Positions 14,797 through 22,771 of a stretch of 42,849 nt of DNA are shown piece by piece (position 1 is the first letter of the stretch; each line of letters starts with the position of its first letter). The position numbers and the translations under genes were made by a program. Under the pieces are notes generated by a model. The model searched no databases. It had not been told where the DNA came from and saw nothing but the letters and a program-made list of their open reading frames with translations. The stretch lies in IMG/VR virus record IMGVR_UViG_3300005526_000015, positions 1 through 42,849 of that record; one strand, written 5' to 3'. This DNA comes from a virus.

Positions 14797-15014
14797 TGGG
14801 AAAAAAACCAGCAGATGAAGTAATGTTTCAAAATGATAGTGATGAAAAGGAATTCGAAGTTCGTTCTGGTCAGGCTAGAAAAGTTCTTCCTGATTTCAAT
14901 ACCCCAGAGAATAAAGACGCCTATAATCAAAAAGTAAAAGCAGATACAGATGCCGCAGCAGCAAGAGGCGGCAAACTCTATCCTGATGCATTTGATAAAA
15001 CAAAGAAATATTAA
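14796..15014 (+). CDS. 72-residue charged protein, unknown
   Basis: Starts inside the previous stop (TAATG) and ends inside the next start. Lys/Asp-rich with an alanine run (D-T-D-A-A-A-A-R-G-G). No family recognised. Confidence 0.6.
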   Translation: MGKKPADEVMFQNDSDEKEFEVRSGQARKVLPDFNTPENKDAYNQKVKADTDAAAARGGKLYPDAFDKTKKY

Positions 15015-15241
15015 TGGAATTTCTTAAACGTGAGTTTGAGGGGCTTCCAGACGCAGTGGTTCAATCCGTCTTGAAGCAACTCGAACGTGCTATTCGTGCT
15101 GCGGCTATCTCCATCCATGACGAGAGCCCCCACACGGATGCGCAGGCCCGACGAATTTGTGCCAGAATCGCTGCCACAATCGAATTTGCCCAAACGTTTA
15201 AGTCCGCTATTGAACCCGAAGATTCCCTCCCGAAAGAATAG
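15014..15241 (+). CDS. 75-residue helical protein, unknown
   Basis: Almost all helix: E-F-L-K-R-E-F-E-G-L..., then A-R-R-I-C-A-R-I-A-A-T-I-E-F. The dispersed 9-mer at 15127-15135 is in frame and encodes S-P-H-T. Last gene of this small-protein run. Confidence 0.6.
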   Translation: MEFLKREFEGLPDAVVQSVLKQLERAIRAAAISIHDESPHTDAQARRICARIAATIEFAQTFKSAIEPEDSLPKE

Positions 15242-15288
15242 ATCCGCTGGATTTGTCTTCCGTGTGGGGGCAGGTGTTATTACTATAC

Positions 15289-15317
15289 TTGCCATATATG
15301 GTATTGTATGGTATAAT
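15289..15317 (+). promoter_or_regulatory. Promoter for scaffold/capsid genes with TATGG repeats
   Basis: -35 TTGCCA (15289-15294), 17-bp spacer, perfect -10 TATAAT (15312-15317). The spacer holds CCATATATGG and two TATGG sites spaced 10 bp. It is the sister of the promoter at 10258. The ATG at 15324 follows after 6 bp. The dispersed 9-mer (15262-15270) is 18 bp before the -35 box. Confidence 0.7.
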
Positions 15318-15323
15318 ACAAGT

Positions 15324-15425
15324 ATGAATGATTTGTCGTGTGTAGATCATTCATTTTTAGGTATGCTGTCGAGCATATTTAATACACGTAAGCCAACAAA
15401 CCCTACGACGGTAGATAGAATTTAG
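15324..15425 (+). CDS. 33-residue leaderless peptide
   Basis: Begins 6 bp after the -10 box and has no ribosome site. The peptide starts M-N-D-L-S-C and ends V-D-R-I, 7 bp before the scaffold gene. It may act mainly as a translational leader for the scaffold and capsid genes. The same frame is open further upstream (from 15087), but that part lies before the promoter. Confidence 0.45.
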   Translation: MNDLSCVDHSFLGMLSSIFNTRKPTNPTTVDRI

Positions 15426-15432
15426 AGGCACT

Positions 15433-16134
15433 ATGAGCGAATCACAAACGGATGTTGCGGTCGTACCGCAGGATGCAAAAGAGTCAACACCCCAACCAGC
15501 TCCGGCTGCCAAGGTAGAGCCTATTTTGCTTAAGGTACATGGCAAAGAGTTTGATGTTTCAACGGAGCAAGGCAGGCTTCAACACCAGGCATGGGCTGAA
15601 GCAATGTCAAGCGTAGTCGGAAGACTCGGAGCTGAGGTGGGTACACTTCGGCAGTTCAAAGAAGAGCGAACTCCTTCGGGAGATGAAGCTCAGGTTATAG
15701 CGAAAGCCAAAGAAAAGGCTGCTCAAGGTGAGATTGATCTTGCTTTAGAACAGGTTTTTTCTTACTCGAAAGAGCAAACACTTAAACTAAAATCTGATTT
15801 TGAACGTGAACGTCATAACAATGCGCTGTGGGAAGAGTATTTCGCAGACAGGGCAGAACTGGTAAAACAGTTAGGCAAAGAAAAGATCAAACGTATCGCT
15901 GAGGCAACTCTCGATATCAAAAGTAAAGATAAAGATGCTTTTGCGGTAATGGATGACTTTTTTAAGCCTTTCTTAGTTGTTACTCAGACCCCGAAGAAAT
16001 CTGACGAAAAGCCCCCTTTAAGTCTCTCAGGGAAGGCACCTAATACTTCTTCTGCACCAGAAAAGAAAGCAGATAAAGAACAAGTTTCTATTGATGCTCT
16101 CTTAGATGGTCGATCTATTAACCGGATCAAATAA
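15433..16134 (+). CDS. Putative capsid scaffolding protein
   Basis: 233 residues, highly charged and mainly helical, with an Ala/Pro-rich start, central helices (about 60-170) and a basic end. It sits directly before the capsid gene, the normal place of a scaffold. Scaffolds have little sequence identity, so the call rests on composition and place. Confidence 0.65.
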   Translation: MSESQTDVAVVPQDAKESTPQPAPAAKVEPILLKVHGKEFDVSTEQGRLQHQAWAEAMSSVVGRLGAEVGTLRQFKEERTPSGDEAQVIAKAKEKAAQGEIDLALEQVFSYSKEQTLKLKSDFERERHNNALWEEYFADRAELVKQLGKEKIKRIAEATLDIKSKDKDAFAVMDDFFKPFLVVTQTPKKSDEKPPLSLSGKAPNTSSAPEKKADKEQVSIDALLDGRSINRIK

Positions 16135-16138
16135 CTCT

Positions 16139-16155
16139 TTCGTCATTAAGACGAA
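16139..16155 (+). other. Hairpin between scaffold and capsid genes
   Basis: TTCGTC and GACGAA form a 6-bp stem with a 5-base loop (ATTAA). The capsid ribosome site (AGGAG) lies a few bases after it. No U-run follows, so it is not a terminator. It may protect or process capsid mRNA. Confidence 0.45.
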
Positions 16156-16168
16156 TTAGGAGTACATT

Positions 16169-17104
16169 ATGTCATTATTTCAAGGCTGGCAAGATTCGCC
16201 TTCAACAGGTGCTTATCAGCAACATGAGGTTATGGAAGTATTCCGCCAAGCAGTCGCGAAAACGATTTGGCTTCCTTATGCTAAACGTATCTCGATTCAG
16301 AGCGGACAATCCGTAACTGTTCCAATCAGAGGGTCACTCGCCGAACCTTCCTCAACATCGGCACTTAACGAGTCTATCTCTATTCCATTAGATAAACTCA
16401 CAATCACCGCTAAAACCATCAGTTTGACCGAACGTGGGCGAGGTGTCATGGTCTCCAAAAAAGGCATGAACCGATCCCCAATCGATCTTTTAGCTGAGCA
16501 TAGAATGGCTCTTGCTGAACAGATGGGACTTGATATGGATACGGTTCTTAAAGCCGGATTCGCGTCAGGTCAGCTCAAGTATGTTGCCACTGGGGCAGCT
16601 TCTTATAACCTCGCTACCAACGGTACCGCAGGTGCAGCAGCTCTCTCCAATGCTAACTTCTTCCACATCCGAAAGATGAGAGATCTCGCTTTCAGAACGT
16701 ATTTGATGCCAAAGAACGACAACGGAAGCTATTCTTTCGTATGTTCTACTGCGTCACTTCGTGGTATCTTGGATGATCCTGAGTTTCTGGAAATCAATAA
16801 ATTTGGTAATCCAGAGAGATTCTCCTCAAACCTATCCGGAAAAATTGCTGACGTGGAAATCTACGAAGATAACCACAGTTTAAGCGATTCTAAAGGAACC
16901 AATAGCGATGTCGGCGAAGGCGTCTTCATTGCTAAAGATGCGGTATATTATGCCGTATTACAAGAACCTTCCATTCATTATGATGCGACCCACGATCACG
17001 GTCGATTCGTGTCACTTGCTTGGTATGGCGATTGGGGTTGTGGAACTTCAACTGATTCGGCAAACGCCGGGTTAGTACGACTCATTCACTTCACATCTAG
17101 TTAA
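16169..17104 (+). CDS. Major capsid protein, N4 gp56-like
   Basis: 311 residues. The start has Q-S-V-T-V-P-I-R-G, followed by a region with S-L-T-E-R-G-R-G-V and L-A-E-Q-M-G-L-D-M-D, which resembles N4 gp56-type capsid proteins (HK97 fold). A long helix and then beta segments follow. Strong ribosome site AGGAG 8 bp upstream. It is the largest head protein gene after the portal and follows the scaffold. Confidence 0.75.
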   Translation: MSLFQGWQDSPSTGAYQQHEVMEVFRQAVAKTIWLPYAKRISIQSGQSVTVPIRGSLAEPSSTSALNESISIPLDKLTITAKTISLTERGRGVMVSKKGMNRSPIDLLAEHRMALAEQMGLDMDTVLKAGFASGQLKYVATGAASYNLATNGTAGAAALSNANFFHIRKMRDLAFRTYLMPKNDNGSYSFVCSTASLRGILDDPEFLEINKFGNPERFSSNLSGKIADVEIYEDNHSLSDSKGTNSDVGEGVFIAKDAVYYAVLQEPSIHYDATHDHGRFVSLAWYGDWGCGTSTDSANAGLVRLIHFTSS

Positions 17105-17121
17105 TAGAAAGGGGATAAAAT

Positions 17122-17571
17122 ATGGCATTACCATCAGAAAGTCTAGTAATTTTATCACCTCTTGGTGCATCAGGATCGGCAGCGAACTCTTTAGCAGTCA
17201 TTAACATGCAGACAGCCGCGTCAGACAAATGTCTTTTCGTGGTTCCTGTAAAAATGACTCTTGAGCGTTTTGAATTAGCAGTTCCACCTTCAGAGACCGA
17301 TTCCGGGGGCGTTAGCAATATCGCTCTTGAATCTGTATCTGCTGCGAACGCAAGATCAACGTTGTTAACGATTATTATTCCGGCAAGCAATTGTGCGGGA
17401 TCAACGATCTATAAGCTTCCTTCCAGCCCAATAATTCTTAACGCAGGTACATTCCTGTCTGTTAACGTTATTACTGAAGGTGTTAGCAACTTAAACGTGG
17501 TTCCCCGAGTCATCGGTACATATTGTGCTGAAGTCGAAGGCAACCAATCCCTCTTAATCGCTTCGGCGTAA
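17122..17571 (+). CDS. 149-residue beta-rich virion protein
   Basis: Follows the capsid gene by 17 bp with a ribosome site AGAAAGGGG. Rich in Ser, Val, Ala and Asn with short hydrophobic strands. By position it may be a head decoration (cement) protein; no motif proves this. Confidence 0.5.
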   Translation: MALPSESLVILSPLGASGSAANSLAVINMQTAASDKCLFVVPVKMTLERFELAVPPSETDSGGVSNIALESVSAANARSTLLTIIIPASNCAGSTIYKLPSSPIILNAGTFLSVNVITEGVSNLNVVPRVIGTYCAEVEGNQSLLIASA

Positions 17572-17683
17572 TTTAGAGGCTAGGGAAAAGACCTAGAAAC
17601 AATCATGTGGAAAAGGGGGCGGGATCTTCGCGGACTCGCCTCCAATTCCAACTCTGAAATAAAATCCGCGATGAAAGAATACA

Positions 17684-18274
17684 ATGACTGATATAGTAGC
17701 TGCAAACGTAAGTTACAGCTTCAACATTAAAGATAAACAATTTAAAGGCCGCAGAGGTTTCTCAGCTCGCGGTACGATCTCGTTTGGAAACGGTTCTTTA
17801 ACCTATCCTTCGGGAGGAATTCCATTAACCAAAGCTAAAATCGGGCTTCCACGAGTTCTGAGATCTGTGGAAATTTTAGGTTCAAACGCATCCCTTTACC
17901 AATTTGAATTTGACTACACGAACTCTAAAATCCGACTGTTTCAATCCCCTGCCGGTTCAGTATCGCTCTCTTCAAACAGTGCTGGTACTGCCTCAGGTAA
18001 CGTAGCTGCTCCCACGATTTCCTTTACTTCAAACTCAGGAAACGTAGCAGCGGATAAAGTAATCGGTGTTAACGCCCTTTCAAACGGTGCTGCACTTGTT
18101 GCGAATACTGCACTCGTAAACGTAATCGGCGTTCAAGCCCCTGCGTTCACGGGAGATGCTCTTTCTGCTCACACTCACACTGCCACAGGTACTGCTGGTA
18201 GATTCGTCGAATTATCTGGCGGATCAACAGCTGTTCAAGCATGTGTGTTAGAAGTGGATTGCGAAGGGTACTAA
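17684..18274 (+). CDS. 196-residue beta-rich virion protein
   Basis: After 112 bp of intergenic DNA that holds a small CTAGG/CCTAG hairpin. The end has H-T-H-T, as in many receptor-binding or fibre tips, but also in unrelated proteins. Middle is Asn/Ser/Ala-rich low complexity. Likely a minor virion protein. Confidence 0.5.
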   Translation: MTDIVAANVSYSFNIKDKQFKGRRGFSARGTISFGNGSLTYPSGGIPLTKAKIGLPRVLRSVEILGSNASLYQFEFDYTNSKIRLFQSPAGSVSLSSNSAGTASGNVAAPTISFTSNSGNVAADKVIGVNALSNGAALVANTALVNVIGVQAPAFTGDALSAHTHTATGTAGRFVELSGGSTAVQACVLEVDCEGY

Positions 18275-18300
18275 ACCATAACATATAACTTAGGAGACAC

Positions 18301-18714
18301 ATGAATAATTTCAAAGCCCCCCACACACTAAAAATGAACGAAGAAAAAGGATATCAAGAGGTAGATCATTCTACTTCAGAAGAATTTCGACTGTTGGAAG
18401 CGTTGGGGACGCCGAAAGTATTTTATGCTCTAAAAGCAAACAAATACTACAAAGATGCTGAATGCACCAAATTATTCACTGATGAAGAGATTAATGCTCT
18501 TGAACTTCCGATTCCTGCTAAGATTGAGAATGAAAGACGAAAACTCATTAAAGCAGCAAATGATGCGGGAACCGCAGTAGACTTTAAAGCAGTTTATGCA
18601 GCGACCTCACCTACGGAAGTTCTCCCTCCTAAGGCTATTCGTGACCGTTTAGTTAATGTTGATCCAATTGATCGTATGATTAATAGAATCAACAGATCTA
18701 CTATCGGCAAATAA
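18301..18714 (+). CDS. 137-residue helical protein, unknown
   Basis: Begins M-N-N-F-K-A-P-H-T, where A-P-H-T is encoded by the dispersed 9-mer (18318-18326; here with six C). The middle is charged helix, with a basic end. Good ribosome site (AGGAGAC). Possibly a head-completion or assembly factor by place. Confidence 0.55.
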   Translation: MNNFKAPHTLKMNEEKGYQEVDHSTSEEFRLLEALGTPKVFYALKANKYYKDAECTKLFTDEEINALELPIPAKIENERRKLIKAANDAGTAVDFKAVYAATSPTEVLPPKAIRDRLVNVDPIDRMINRINRSTIGK

Positions 18715-18726
18715 GAAAGGAATCCT

Positions 18727-19512
18727 ATGGGATTCGGAAAAAAATTATATGCACGTACTGGACCGATCGCTTTTGCTTCGATTGCTAATAACGTAGTTTT
18801 AAGTCCTCAATCAGGATCAGGAATCAAAGATACTCTTTATCTTGGTCAATTTGAAGTAGGCAACTCATCTGGTGCCAACGCATCGTGTGGATGGGGAATT
18901 CAACTCCCAAATGCTGAATGGAAAGCGGGTCAATGGCTTGCTAACATCTCAGCTTCATATAGTGATAAAACAGCCAACATTCAAGCAGCAGTTGCAAATA
19001 GTTTACCTATAGCAACAACTACAAACAATGATGGTTACGTGATTCAAGCCAGACAAAAATTCAATATAGTGAACCTTATTATCGGTACTGCTCAAAATGA
19101 TGCAGGTACCCCAGAATATACTTATTGGAATGGTTCTGCTTGGTCAGTTCTTGCTACAGAAGCAGTGCCTACGGTAACTTCTACTGGAACTGTAACACTT
19201 GTATTCTTAAGTCCTTCAGATTGGACTCAGACTGCAAGCACAGATTCAGTTGTTACAACTGTTGGTCTTGATTCAGGGATGTATGCCATCAGGGTGAGAT
19301 ACACCACGCATCCATCTGTTACCGCAGGTGTTTTATCAGGACTTAACATAGTAAAACTTTATGACTTCTATGAACTAGTTCCAGATGGAAACAGTATCAT
19401 ATTCCAGGCACAAGGGGAAATAAGAATTCCTGGTAGAGCATCAATTGTTCCGTACTGTAGCACAGCAGATACGAAAAATTGGTGTGATATAGAATATAGA
19501 AACGGGGGGTAA
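18727..19512 (+). CDS. 261-residue virion protein, unknown
   Basis: Starts M-G-F-G-K-K-L-Y-A-R-T-G. Beta-rich with W/G/N/T content typical of fibre or decoration proteins. Ends near S-T-A-D-T-K-N-W-C-D-I-E-Y. Ribosome site AAGGA. A short gap of 5 bp separates it from the next gene. Confidence 0.5.
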   Translation: MGFGKKLYARTGPIAFASIANNVVLSPQSGSGIKDTLYLGQFEVGNSSGANASCGWGIQLPNAEWKAGQWLANISASYSDKTANIQAAVANSLPIATTTNNDGYVIQARQKFNIVNLIIGTAQNDAGTPEYTYWNGSAWSVLATEAVPTVTSTGTVTLVFLSPSDWTQTASTDSVVTTVGLDSGMYAIRVRYTTHPSVTAGVLSGLNIVKLYDFYELVPDGNSIIFQAQGEIRIPGRASIVPYCSTADTKNWCDIEYRNGG

Positions 19513-19517
19513 TACCC

Positions 19518-20273
19518 TTGGCATTTTTACGAAGATTCCAGCGCGCGTATGCCAGGCTTCGTGGAAGAGTAAGTTCAATCGGAGGATATTTTAATGGATA
19601 TCCCACAGATGGCAATGTTGAACCAAATGTTGTTGCTCAATGGTTATTTAATGAATCATCCGGCAATGCTGTAGATGTTGTCTCAGGTATCTCCCTTCCT
19701 AAATCCGGTGTGGGGGCGCTGACATATTCACAGGTAGCTTCAGGAGCTCTTTTTCAAAGGATTTCTCCTGGGATTCTAACAGCCTCAGATGCGGTTTTTT
19801 ATAACTCGTCACATCAGGCTAGTTGCGATCCAGGAACAGGCGATTTTAGTATTGAGTTGTGGCTTGCAAGTGCTACTTTTAACACTAATAAGTATTTTTT
19901 TGCTACCGCTGATGGAAGTGACAAAGGTTTTGAACTTTCAAATAATAGCACAACAAACATCAGAGTCTATACAAAAGCAGAAGATGGCACAGTGTTAGAT
20001 CAAAATTTTGACCATACAACTGATTTTAATGATGGAAGTCCTCATAAAATTAGAATTATATGGAATAGAGGATCTGGACGGTTAGAATTGCTTATAGATG
20101 GTGTTAGCAAAGGAACACGAGATTTGACTTCTCTTGCAGGTAAAACTATTCAAACGAATACAGTATGTGTTGGCGGTGTTACAGGTGCAATTGCGGCAGC
20201 AGCATCAACATTTTATGAGATCAGATTGTCTTTAAATGCAACAAATAATGCAGGCGGACCTAATGGCGGATAG
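19518..20273 (+). CDS. LamG-like (concanavalin-fold) virion protein
   Basis: 251 residues, TTG start 9 bp after a G-rich site. From about residue 95 the pattern D-F-S-I-E-L-W-L-A, then K-G-F-E-L-S, H-K-I-R-I-I-W-N-R-G, L-E-L-L-I-D-G-V-S-K-G and a late F-Y-E-I-R-L matches the LamG jelly-roll. Known: LamG modules often bind sugars. Likely a fibre or surface protein. The dispersed 9-mer (19708-19716) is in frame (G-V-G). Confidence 0.7.
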   Translation: MAFLRRFQRAYARLRGRVSSIGGYFNGYPTDGNVEPNVVAQWLFNESSGNAVDVVSGISLPKSGVGALTYSQVASGALFQRISPGILTASDAVFYNSSHQASCDPGTGDFSIELWLASATFNTNKYFFATADGSDKGFELSNNSTTNIRVYTKAEDGTVLDQNFDHTTDFNDGSPHKIRIIWNRGSGRLELLIDGVSKGTRDLTSLAGKTIQTNTVCVGGVTGAIAAAASTFYEIRLSLNATNNAGGPNGG

Positions 20274-20562
20274 TGACCCAGTTAAACAGTATACCTACAC
20301 ATTAACTCAAACTAATGTTGCTTATCCTGGAAAAGATGCATTTATTGCAGGAGTTAATGGTAAGTTTTTTGCTGTTATTTATTTGCCTGAAACAAAAACT
20401 ATTGTAATTGAATCTGATCATGCAGCAAATGATCCTGTTGTTACAAACTATTTAACTACTCAGATGGCTATTGCCACTAATCCTGTAGTTACCGGAGATC
20501 CTGGGATAATTCAAAGTACATTTAATACCGTTGTTAACTTTTTTGGTAATTTATTTAATTAA
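20263..20562 (+). CDS. 99-residue protein, unknown
   Basis: ATG 20263 follows AGGCGG and overlaps the LamG gene by 11 bp. Acidic start, V/T/N-rich strands, a hydrophobic C-terminal end (V-V-N-F-F-G-N-L-F-N). Unknown. Confidence 0.55.
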   Translation: MADSDPVKQYTYTLTQTNVAYPGKDAFIAGVNGKFFAVIYLPETKTIVIESDHAANDPVVTNYLTTQMAIATNPVVTGDPGIIQSTFNTVVNFFGNLFN

Positions 20563-20573
20563 GGAGATTTTAG

Positions 20574-21158
20574 ATGGCAGTAATTAGATTTGGTGGTGGA
20601 GGCGGGGGAGCAAGTGTAAATGTTGCTGCTAATAGTGTTCTAGTCTCTAACGCCGCAGGTACAGGAATTAACGCAGCGAGCACATCCAATACAGAGATTG
20701 GTTATTTAGTAGGTGCTACTTCAAACATTCAAGCACAAATTAATACAAAAATTGCTGCACCAACGATCGTTTCAACGACTTGGAGTGCAGATCAAACTGT
20801 TAGTGTTGGAACCGCATGGGCCAATGCTGCACAAATTGGTTCAATTTCTCTCTCAGTTACCGCAACAGGTAACCCAATATTACTCTCTTTCTTTGGTTCA
20901 ACGTCATCGGGATCTTCTGGATCTCTTATGGTTGGATATCAATTAGATTCAGCTACACCTCAAAACGTTACAGTTATTACCTCAAGTGCTCAAATCACTC
21001 AAGGTTGCTTTCTTGTTTGGCTTACTGGTGTTTCTGCTGGTGCGCACACTATAAAACTCTTTGGTAATAAAACGAACAATAACGTTACAGTTTATGGAAA
21101 TGCCGGTGCTTGGGGCACAAATGGAAATACACCTAAATTTGAAGCGTGCGTATTCTAA
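20574..21158 (+). CDS. 194-residue fibre-like protein
   Basis: Starts M-A-V-I-R-F then G-G-G-G-G-G, and continues with short Ala/Ser/Thr/Val strands ending C-V-F. Ribosome site AAGGAG. Looks like a beta-sandwich fibre or decoration protein. Confidence 0.5.
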   Translation: MAVIRFGGGGGGASVNVAANSVLVSNAAGTGINAASTSNTEIGYLVGATSNIQAQINTKIAAPTIVSTTWSADQTVSVGTAWANAAQIGSISLSVTATGNPILLSFFGSTSSGSSGSLMVGYQLDSATPQNVTVITSSAQITQGCFLVWLTGVSAGAHTIKLFGNKTNNNVTVYGNAGAWGTNGNTPKFEACVF

Positions 21159-21406
21159 TGAATATCGAGGTAGTTCACAATATTGATAATCTTCCATATA
21201 AGAAAGTCTTTTTTGTAACTAACCCCACTCTCACCTATCAATATATACAAAAAGTGATGGATACCAAAAGAAGTAATGGCATGAAAGTTCGATACACATA
21301 TGATGTAAAGAAAAAGCAGGTTACTTTAGAAGGAAGATCATCCTTACCAGTAAATACATTAGTTAGTATCTTAAAAGATGCTTTCTATATGAAACAGATT
21401 GGATAA
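21158..21406 (+). CDS. 82-residue protein, unknown
   Basis: Starts at ATG 21158, sharing a base with the previous stop. Mixed alpha/beta, with N-Y-K-K-V-F-F-V-T-N-P-T. No family recognised. Confidence 0.55.
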   Translation: MNIEVVHNIDNLPYKKVFFVTNPTLTYQYIQKVMDTKRSNGMKVRYTYDVKKKQVTLEGRSSLPVNTLVSILKDAFYMKQIG

Positions 21407-21408
21407 TA

Positions 21409-22401
21409 ATGGTTTTTGAAACTACATCTGAACTCGCAGTACTAGCAGAAAAAGAACTTGGACACCAACTCTCTGGGGCATCTTCACAAAGAGCAGATAT
21501 TGTATCTCACCTAGATCGTGCAAATAAGATCATCTATGATGGTGGGGGACTCCTTAACTACTCAGATGACGGACGAAGACTTCGAAATGAAGTAGTATTT
21601 TCATTTGCTAGATCACAGAATCCTCTTGTAATAACCTTACTTCCAGCGATCACATCCGTAAACGTTACAGCTACGATGCAATCAAATGCACTTACTTTTG
21701 ATGCGGCCCCAGATGGATCAAACTCAGTTGCAGACTATTTTATTCGTATCAATGGAGAAGGAGAAGTCTATAGAATTGATTCACACACAGGAGGATCTAC
21801 TTCAGCAGTTATCGATGGAGATTATGTAGGATCTGCCAACGTATCAGTCGCTTCCTGTTCTATTTTTAAGCTTTGCTACACTATCGGATCAAACACAATT
21901 TCCCAACTAATTTCACCTATCAATATTTTTAGCAAGGTTCGTGGGGTTGAGAACATCTCTATTGTTGATAAAGATGAACTTTATAAGCAATATCCTTTAG
22001 CAGATGTTCAAGTAGCATTTCCTAACATTTGTGCTCTTTTAAAAGAAACTGATGGCAGTATAGTACTACAGTTTAATTCTTATCCAGATAAACTAGAAAG
22101 AATTGAACTAGACTTTATCCCTATTCAAAGCACATTAGATACTCTTACTGTAGATACGGGAATTCCTAAAAAATACCGTGCAGTACTCTCATATTTAGCC
22201 GCCTATTTTATGTCTGCCAGAAACAATGATTCACGAGCACCTAATTTCTTACAAATTGCAAGAGATATGTTCTCAGAATTAGTCCAATGGAATGAACGTA
22301 TGCAATCCACCGCGGATGAAAACTTCGGTAGAGTCTCTATTAGAGGTTTTAACAACCCTCCTATGATCACAGTTCAAAAAGGATACACTTTAGCAGGATA
22401 A
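21409..22401 (+). CDS. Putative head-to-tail adaptor or tail protein
   Basis: 330 residues. An N-terminal helix bundle, a beta middle (T-A-T-M-Q-S-N-A-L-T-F-D) and a C-terminal helix pair (K-K-Y-R-A-V-L-S-Y-L-A-A-Y-F). Its place just before the beta-propeller hub gene is that of P22 gp4 or T7 gp11-like adaptors. The call is mainly from position. Confidence 0.5.
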   Translation: MVFETTSELAVLAEKELGHQLSGASSQRADIVSHLDRANKIIYDGGGLLNYSDDGRRLRNEVVFSFARSQNPLVITLLPAITSVNVTATMQSNALTFDAAPDGSNSVADYFIRINGEGEVYRIDSHTGGSTSAVIDGDYVGSANVSVASCSIFKLCYTIGSNTISQLISPINIFSKVRGVENISIVDKDELYKQYPLADVQVAFPNICALLKETDGSIVLQFNSYPDKLERIELDFIPIQSTLDTLTVDTGIPKKYRAVLSYLAAYFMSARNNDSRAPNFLQIARDMFSELVQWNERMQSTADENFGRVSIRGFNNPPMITVQKGYTLAG

Positions 22402-22402
22402 T

Positions 22403-22771
22403 ATGGCTGGCGATATCGGATTAAAACCAGGAATAAAGCTATTATCACAGAAGATGGCACCAAATACTAATGCTTTTTCCTTAGTAAATCGTCCAAGAAA
22501 TAGTAATCTTCTTGTAGCATTCATATTCGTCTGCAATACTGATGCAAATGCAGCAACATTTAGCATATTTCATGACAATAATGGAAGTACATATAATAAT
22601 ACTACAGCACTTTACTATAGGAATGTAATTAACGCCAATTCAACAACACTTTTAGACTTTTCACATTGTGGTATTTCACTTAATAAAGATACTGCTGTGG
22701 GTAATCTGGGTGCTCAGACAAATACAGCAAATATCATCAATTTTACTGTTTATGGAATGGAGACAAGGTAA
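22403..22771 (+). CDS. 122-residue beta-sandwich protein
   Basis: Sits one base after the adaptor stop. Asn/Ala/Thr-rich strands with F-S-I-F-H-D-N-N-G-S-T-Y. It resembles small tail-needle or knob domains in composition only. Confidence 0.5.
   Translation: MAGDIGLKPGIKLLSQKMAPNTNAFSLVNRPRNSNLLVAFIFVCNTDANAATFSIFHDNNGSTYNNTTALYYRNVINANSTTLLDFSHCGISLNKDTAVGNLGAQTNTANIINFTVYGMETR

Noticed and set aside
15087-15323. Upstream part of the frame that ends at 15425
   Set aside because: It lies before the promoter at 15289-15317 and mostly overlaps the gene at 15014; only the last 33 codons are kept.
17580-17660. GC-rich region after the capsid-adjacent gene as a terminator
   Set aside because: Only a weak 5-bp CTAGG/CCTAG stem is clear and no T-run follows.
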